A DNA stretch of 40,694 nt from Desulfobacterales bacterium. GTDB lineage: Bacteria; Desulfobacterota; Desulfobacteria; Desulfobacterales; JAAELO01. The translations under genes and the position numbers were made by a program. Shown one piece after another: positions 36,789-40,694 of this stretch (within the stretch, counting starts at the first letter, position 1; the number at the start of each line of letters is the position of its first letter). A model generated the notes under the pieces. That model searched no databases, was not told where the DNA came from, and saw only the letters and a program-made list of their open reading frames with translations. The stretch lies in the NCBI GenBank assembly GCA_024226555.1, contig JAAELO010000249.1:1-40694 (forward strand). Direction: 5' to 3'.

Positions 36789-36992
36789 ATGAGTAGAAAA
36801 GATATAGAAGTAAACATTGCCTCAGATATCATTTCTGAACTGGTAGAGATAACCGGATCAGATGATATAAAAAATACTGTTGAATCCATATTGATTGAGT
36901 ATATCGTAAATAAAGGTGGCAACCTGGATGCTTACAGAACCCTCTTAATTGAGCTTAAAGAAGAACTCACAAATCTTAAGAAAACTTTATAG
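36789..36992 (+). CDS. small hypothetical protein, 67 aa
   Basis: A 67-aa helical protein, acidic in the middle and basic at both ends, with a coiled-coil-like C-terminus (LIELKEELTNLKKTL). GAGG eight bases before the ATG and the 3-base gap to the TerB-like gene support it. Family unknown. Confidence 0.6.
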   Translation: MSRKDIEVNIASDIISELVEITGSDDIKNTVESILIEYIVNKGGNLDAYRTLLIELKEELTNLKKTL

Positions 36993-37107
36993 TACTCGGA
37001 TTTTACCCCTGCAACATGTAAGTATTTTCAACATAAAACAGCAATGATTCCATTCATTATAAAAAATAGTAATTTGATAGTAATCAATTATAAATTTGAT
37101 CTGAAAC

Positions 37108-37890
37108 CTACTTCACCCCAATAAAATTCTTTCGAACAATTTTCTGGCCTGAATCAGAAAGTGTCCAGCTAATAAAACTTTTAATAATTCCTTTTGGTTC
37201 ACCCTTCACAACAAGATACAAAGGTCTTGTTATCTGATATTGAGGATTTCTAACAGAAGGTTTCTGATTATTTATGTAAAGTTTTTTCACCTTGCTAAAA
37301 AGTTTATGATTGTTTCCCAGGGAGAAACTCAATTGACCAATTGCATATGGATCTGCAGCAACACTATTAATGATTTTTATATCCGGACGAATTGTTGAAA
37401 TTTTATTCCCATAATATCTGCCTTCTTTTAGAACTATATCCTGAAAAACCTTCCGTGTAGCAGATTCAGGTCCAACAATATAGATATTTATAGTAGCATC
37501 AACGCCTCCAACGCTTTTCCAGTTTACAATTTTTCCAGTAAAAATATCTTTAAGTTGCTTAATAGAAAGATTCTTAACAGGATTATTCTTATTAACCCAT
37601 ACACCAATAGCATCTTTACCTATTAGATATTTTTTTACACCCATATTTATTATTTTCTGGCTAACATCCCTTGCTACTCCACCAATATCGGCCTTTCCTC
37701 TGGCAGTTAAAACTTCTCCACCTTTACTTTCTGATGTTACATTAATCTTAAATGTGCTTGCAGAATACACTTTTGCAGCATCCTGGATAAACACGCCCAC
37801 AGTAGATGATCCGATGTAGCGTATTTCACCAGCATTAACTGTTGTAAAAGATAAAAACAGAACCAAGAATAGTTTAATAAATGATCTCAT
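37108..37890 (-). CDS. PstS-like periplasmic phosphate-type binding protein (orphan)
   Basis: A 260-aa secreted protein. The signal peptide runs to about residue 20 (cut after VNA). The mature part begins IRYIGSSTVGVFIQDAA, then GGEVLTARGKADIGGVAR and KDAIGVWVNKNNPV, with the TGKIVNWKSVGG and GPESATRKVF loops: the usual order of the PstS-like/PBP type 2 family that binds phosphate or similar oxyanions. AAGGAG about 8 bases before the ATG is strong. No pstC, pstA or pstB gene is nearby, so it may be a free sensor or belong to a distant transporter. It stands convergent to the 67-aa gene. Confidence 0.87.
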   Translation of the reverse strand: MRSFIKLFLVLFLSFTTVNAGEIRYIGSSTVGVFIQDAAKVYSASTFKINVTSESKGGEVLTARGKADIGGVARDVSQKIINMGVKKYLIGKDAIGVWVNKNNPVKNLSIKQLKDIFTGKIVNWKSVGGVDATINIYIVGPESATRKVFQDIVLKEGRYYGNKISTIRPDIKIINSVAADPYAIGQLSFSLGNNHKLFSKVKKLYINNQKPSVRNPQYQITRPLYLVVKGEPKGIIKSFISWTLSDSGQKIVRKNFIGVK

Positions 37891-38108
37891 TGCTCACTCC
37901 TTGTAAACCTTTAATTAAAGTGTTAGTTACAAAAAATGCTAAATATAAATTGAAAAACAAATTATGATTTTTTGATATAAAAGTGTCTGATCTTGTAAGA
38001 CTTTTGAAATAACAGAAAAAATATTTTCCCAGATTTTTAAAAAAATATAAGGCTCTGTATATATATCACAAAAAGCTTAACAGTAAAATTAAATATACAA
38101 ATAATTAT

Positions 38109-38232
38109 AGGAAACCTCTAATAATTGGAATTTTTGATGAAAAACAGATAACAAAAAACAACGGATTGATTTTACTACAATTTTATTTTTGTTATCTGTT
38201 TTTCCCAAAAAGATCAGTTACTAAAGATTCAC
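38109..38232 (-). repeat. MITE-like element, copy 9 (short form, decayed end)
   Basis: It starts AGGAAACCTCTAATAATTGG and has the core AACAACGGATTGATTTTACT. The far end reads CAGTTACTAAAGATTC, a decayed version of GTTATTAGAGATTCCC, so the right boundary is approximate. Confidence 0.7.
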
Positions 38233-38374
38233 TCTAGAAAATCCTTTGATTTTCAAATTCGGTCTAATTATAATTAAACCAACACTAATCCATGTTATAC
38301 AAATATTAACAGGTTAATAAATATCGTCGATTCTGAAGTATGTTACAAATAGTTTTACTTTACTAATATTAAGC

Positions 38375-38403
38375 TTGACACCTCTTAATACACTTACTAA
38401 CAT
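38375..38403 (+). promoter_or_regulatory. sigma-70-like promoter upstream of ilvD
   Basis: TTGACA (38375-38380) and TAACAT (38398-38403) are separated by exactly 17 bases. The site lies about 220 bases before the ilvD start, so a transcript from it would carry all of repeat copy 10 in its leader. No other good promoter was seen between the repeat and the gene. Confidence 0.5.
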
Positions 38404-38451
38404 ATTCTATATTACCACACTGAGTTCGTTAATATCGTACATACTAAATAT

Positions 38452-38583
38452 TGGGAATCTCTAATAATTAGAATTTTTGATGAAAAACAAGGCATATCAA
38501 AAAATAACGAACCGATTTTACAACAGTTTTATTTTTGTTATAACGATGTGTTTCGCAAAAAGATCAGTTATTAGAGGTTCCCT
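38452..38583 (-). repeat. MITE-like element, copy 10 (short form, in the ilvD leader)
   Basis: It starts TGGGAATCTCTAATAATTAG and ends GTTATTAGAGGTTCCCT, 132 bp, with the core AATAACGAACCGATTTTACA. It is one of the best-preserved copies: its reverse complement matches copy 5 closely throughout. The ends could pair over about 15 bases in RNA. It lies 42 bases before the ilvD ATG. Confidence 0.87.
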
Positions 38584-38625
38584 ATTGTTAATAATTAGCA
38601 TTCATTTTTGAGGAGAAAATTTCAA

Positions 38626-40269
38626 ATGAAAAAACCTGTTAGCATAGACGTATTTAATGACAAGGATTTTCCAGTAAGTCTCGTTAGAAGCATGATTATA
38701 AAAGGAACGGGTGTTGATGTTGAGGAGTTGAAAGAAAAGCCCATTATTGCCATTGTAAACTCACAAACAGATTATAATCCCGGACATATGCACCTTAAGA
38801 CCATAGCAGAACGTGTAAAAGAAGGTGTCCATGCAGGTGGAGGAATCCCCTTTGAAATTAATGTTCCAGCACCCTGTGACGGAGTTACACTTGGCCATAT
38901 TGGTATGAAATTCGTATTGGCTCAGAGAGATCTGATTGCGGATATGGTTGAGACACACGTTAGAAGTATGCGATTTGATGGTATGGTAATGATTGCAAGC
39001 TGTGATAAAATAATCCCTGGAATGCTACTTGCCGCAGCCAGACTTGACCTTGCAACAACATTTATTACAGGTGGTCCGGGGTCAGCTCAAATTCGTTTTA
39101 AAGCAGGGATGAAAGATAGTGTGGATCATAAAAGTTACACTGATATTCTTGATAAACTCGATACTGCAACATGTGCAACATGCGGAGCTTGTGAAATCAT
39201 GGGAACGGCCAACACTTTCCAGTGCATGACAGAAGCTCTTGGTCTTTCTCTTCCAGGGTCAGCAAATGTTCCAGGATTTCATTCAGAAAAACTTTTGTTT
39301 GCAAGGAATGCCGGAAAACGTGTCGTTGAAATGGTTGAAGAGGAACTTACAGCAAGTAAAATAATCACAGAAAAAGCCATTGAAAATGCAATTATGATAG
39401 ATCTTGCAATCGGTGGATCTACTAATGCAACTCTTCATTTGCCAGCACTTGCATATGAAATAGGTATGGAACTACCTCTTGAACTGTTCAATAAATATAA
39501 TCAGCAAATTCCTACACTGTGTAGTATTGCACCAAACGGCCCCCACGGTGTGATGGATCTCTTTGTTGCAGGTGGTGTTCCAGGCGTTATGAAAAGATTA
39601 AGTGGTGATCTTAATATGGATGAACTAAATATCACAGGTCAAACAATTGGTGAAATAGCAGAAGCTGCAGTTATAAATAATGAAGAAGTTATACCTCCAA
39701 AGGAAAAACCTCATCTGGATCAGGGAGGAACAGCTTTTCTAAAAGGTAATCTTGCGCCTGAAGGTTGTGTAGTCAAACAATCTGCTGTAGCTGATGATTT
39801 GAAAATATTTTCCGGCCCTGTCAGAATTTGTGAATCGGAAAAAGAGTGCCTTCAGGCAATTGCTGAGAAAACTATTCAGGAAGGCGAAGTTGTAGTAATC
39901 AGAAATGAAGGACCTAAGGGTGGGCCTGGAATGCCTGAAATGCTTGCTGCAACAATGGGGCTTGAATTAGCTGGGTATACGAAAGTTGCAATGATAACTG
40001 ACGGACGCTTTTCCGGTGCAACAGCAGGTCCATGTGTAGGTCACATATCTCCTGAAGCAGCAGATAAAGGGCCGATTGGAATTTTAAAAAATGGGGATAT
40101 AGTCGACATTAATATTCCTGAAAGATCTCTTAATGTGCAACTTTCAGATGATGAGATTGCAGAAAGATTAAAGAACTACACTCCAAGAACTCCTGAAATT
40201 CCACCCGGATATATGAAACGATATGCAAAATATGTAAGCTCAGCTACAAAAGGAGCTGTATTACTCTAA
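38626..40269 (+). CDS. ilvD: dihydroxy-acid dehydratase (IlvD/Edd family)
   Basis: A 547-aa iron-sulfur dehydratase. In the branched-chain amino-acid pathway the family turns 2,3-dihydroxy-isovalerate into 2-oxo-isovalerate. The cluster-type Cys residues are in IASCDKIIPGM and CATCGACEIMG, and the early NPGHMHL segment lacks the third Cys, as in [4Fe-4S] IlvD. The C-terminal TDGRFSGATAG holds the family Ser. The text around CGACEIMGTANTF differs from the common CSGMFTANSM, so a related sugar-acid dehydratase is possible. The ATG at 38626 is preferred over a TTG at 38608 because GAGGAG lies between them. No ilvB, ilvC or leu gene adjoins it. Confidence 0.86.
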   Translation: MKKPVSIDVFNDKDFPVSLVRSMIIKGTGVDVEELKEKPIIAIVNSQTDYNPGHMHLKTIAERVKEGVHAGGGIPFEINVPAPCDGVTLGHIGMKFVLAQRDLIADMVETHVRSMRFDGMVMIASCDKIIPGMLLAAARLDLATTFITGGPGSAQIRFKAGMKDSVDHKSYTDILDKLDTATCATCGACEIMGTANTFQCMTEALGLSLPGSANVPGFHSEKLLFARNAGKRVVEMVEEELTASKIITEKAIENAIMIDLAIGGSTNATLHLPALAYEIGMELPLELFNKYNQQIPTLCSIAPNGPHGVMDLFVAGGVPGVMKRLSGDLNMDELNITGQTIGEIAEAAVINNEEVIPPKEKPHLDQGGTAFLKGNLAPEGCVVKQSAVADDLKIFSGPVRICESEKECLQAIAEKTIQEGEVVVIRNEGPKGGPGMPEMLAATMGLELAGYTKVAMITDGRFSGATAGPCVGHISPEAADKGPIGILKNGDIVDINIPERSLNVQLSDDEIAERLKNYTPRTPEIPPGYMKRYAKYVSSATKGAVLL

Positions 40270-40276
40270 ACAAACT

Positions 40277-40307
40277 AAAAGCCCCTTTTTTACAATTAGG
40301 GGCTTTT
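40277..40307 (+). terminator. intrinsic terminator of ilvD
   Basis: AAAAGCCCC (40277-40285) and GGGGCTTTT (40299-40307) form a 9-bp stem with a 13-base loop, 7 bases after the stop codon, ending in four U and further U-rich sequence. Confidence 0.85.
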
Positions 40308-40570
40308 ATGTTCTCTTTATTCACCAAAATGATTAAAAAGAATTAAACCAAAGGACTAAACTTTTGAACAACCACATAAAAAACTGTTAAAAAACATTTA
40401 GTTTTTTATTCAAGGTTTAACAAACAGGTTTTAAAAGAAAAGTAAAATAGTTGAAGTTTAGTAATAAACATTCAAATCAACGATTGCTACAATCCATAAA
40501 CACAGGTTGAAATGATCCTTTGTTGTAAGTATAATAATACTTTCGTGAGTCAGGAAGTATCCATATACCC

Positions 40571-40694
40571 ACAGAATCAGTACCTGAAGATCCTAAAATG
40601 AAGGCAACAATTTTTAAAACCTTTAATGAGCTTTGCCCTGAAAGAACAATTTTTACTACTAATACTTCTACTCTGATTCCTTCAATGATTGCTG
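40571..40694 (+). pseudogene. 5'-broken 3-hydroxyacyl-CoA dehydrogenase remnant (cut by window edge)
   Basis: From 40571 the frame reads TESVPEDPKMKATIFKTFNE, then LCPERTIFTTNTSTLIPSMI, which matches the 'vEavpEdlelK...NTStl' segment of the NAD-binding domain of 3-hydroxyacyl-CoA dehydrogenases. The N-terminal Rossmann loop (GxGxxG) that should precede it is missing: upstream of about 40570 the frame closes at a TAA within about 40 bases and no plausible start is seen. It is therefore either a pseudogene or a gene broken at its 5' end; the rest lies beyond the window. Confidence 0.7.

Noticed and set aside
38261-38280. Near-palindrome GGTCTAATTATAATTAAACC as an operator
   Set aside because: It is mostly A+T with one mismatch and lies about 345 bases from the nearest start; support is too weak to list.

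Overview
This 40.7-kb AT-rich window is a stretch of bacterial chromosome. The gene content suggests an anaerobic, Gram-negative, deltaproteobacterium-like organism (Desulfobacterota). Supporting signs are a single-chain pyruvate:ferredoxin oxidoreductase, a DUF3842-CooT pair, a CBS-PAS-PAS sigma-54 activator, a pyruvoyl-type arginine decarboxylase with agmatinase, several secreted SBP_bac_3 proteins with Sec signal peptides, and a decayed coaE whose wording resembles Desulfobacterota CoaE. The taxonomic assignment is an inference; no rRNA or tRNA gene was seen.

Layout. 1-5.4 kb: orphan periplasmic binding protein, LysR regulator divergent from an AhpD-like protein, small membrane protein, HD-GYP protein, HEAT-repeat protein. 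5.7-9.5 kb (minus): EamA exporter, iron-type alcohol dehydrogenase, release factor 3. 9.9-10.8 kb: DUF3842, CooT and a convergent 63-aa gene. 11.9-14.4 kb: Cache-HisKA_2 kinase with a response regulator carrying a Cys-rich tail. 14.6-23.6 kb (minus): stand-alone malonyltransferase resembling trans-AT enzymes, sigma-54 activator, pyruvate:ferredoxin oxidoreductase, AI-2E-type permease and a cNMP-binding protein. 24.0-25.5 kb: pyruvoyl arginine decarboxylase plus agmatinase (arginine to putrescine). 25.5-26.1 kb: a gene graveyard holding coaE and DUF169 remnants. 26.2-28.0 kb: two more orphan binding proteins. 28.3-32.3 kb (minus): a four-gene putative operon of a His-rich GalT/HIT-like protein, a class III adenylate cyclase with membrane and SH3-like parts, and two membrane proteins. 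32.5-35.0 kb: LysE exporter, unknown protein, MocR regulator. 35.2-37.0 kb: XRE-cupin regulator, an unlisted 59-aa gene, zinc-ribbon/TerB-like protein, 67-aa protein. 37.1-40.3 kb: PstS-like binding protein and IlvD. The right edge cuts a 5'-broken 3-hydroxyacyl-CoA dehydrogenase remnant.

The most distinctive structural feature is a family of about ten 110-180-bp MITE-like elements scattered between the genes. Their ends read GGGAAYCTCTAATAA and they share a core, and short and long forms can be told apart. One touches the stop codon of the EamA gene, one follows the mocR stop directly, and one lies between a sigma-70-like promoter and ilvD. No transposase is present.

Signalling is dense: c-di-GMP turnover (HD-GYP), cAMP synthesis (cyclase) with a possible receptor (cNMP-binding protein about 6 kb away), a two-component pair, a sigma-54 activator, and LysR, MocR and XRE-cupin regulators. 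The four-gene cyclase operon is the best candidate for an undescribed system.
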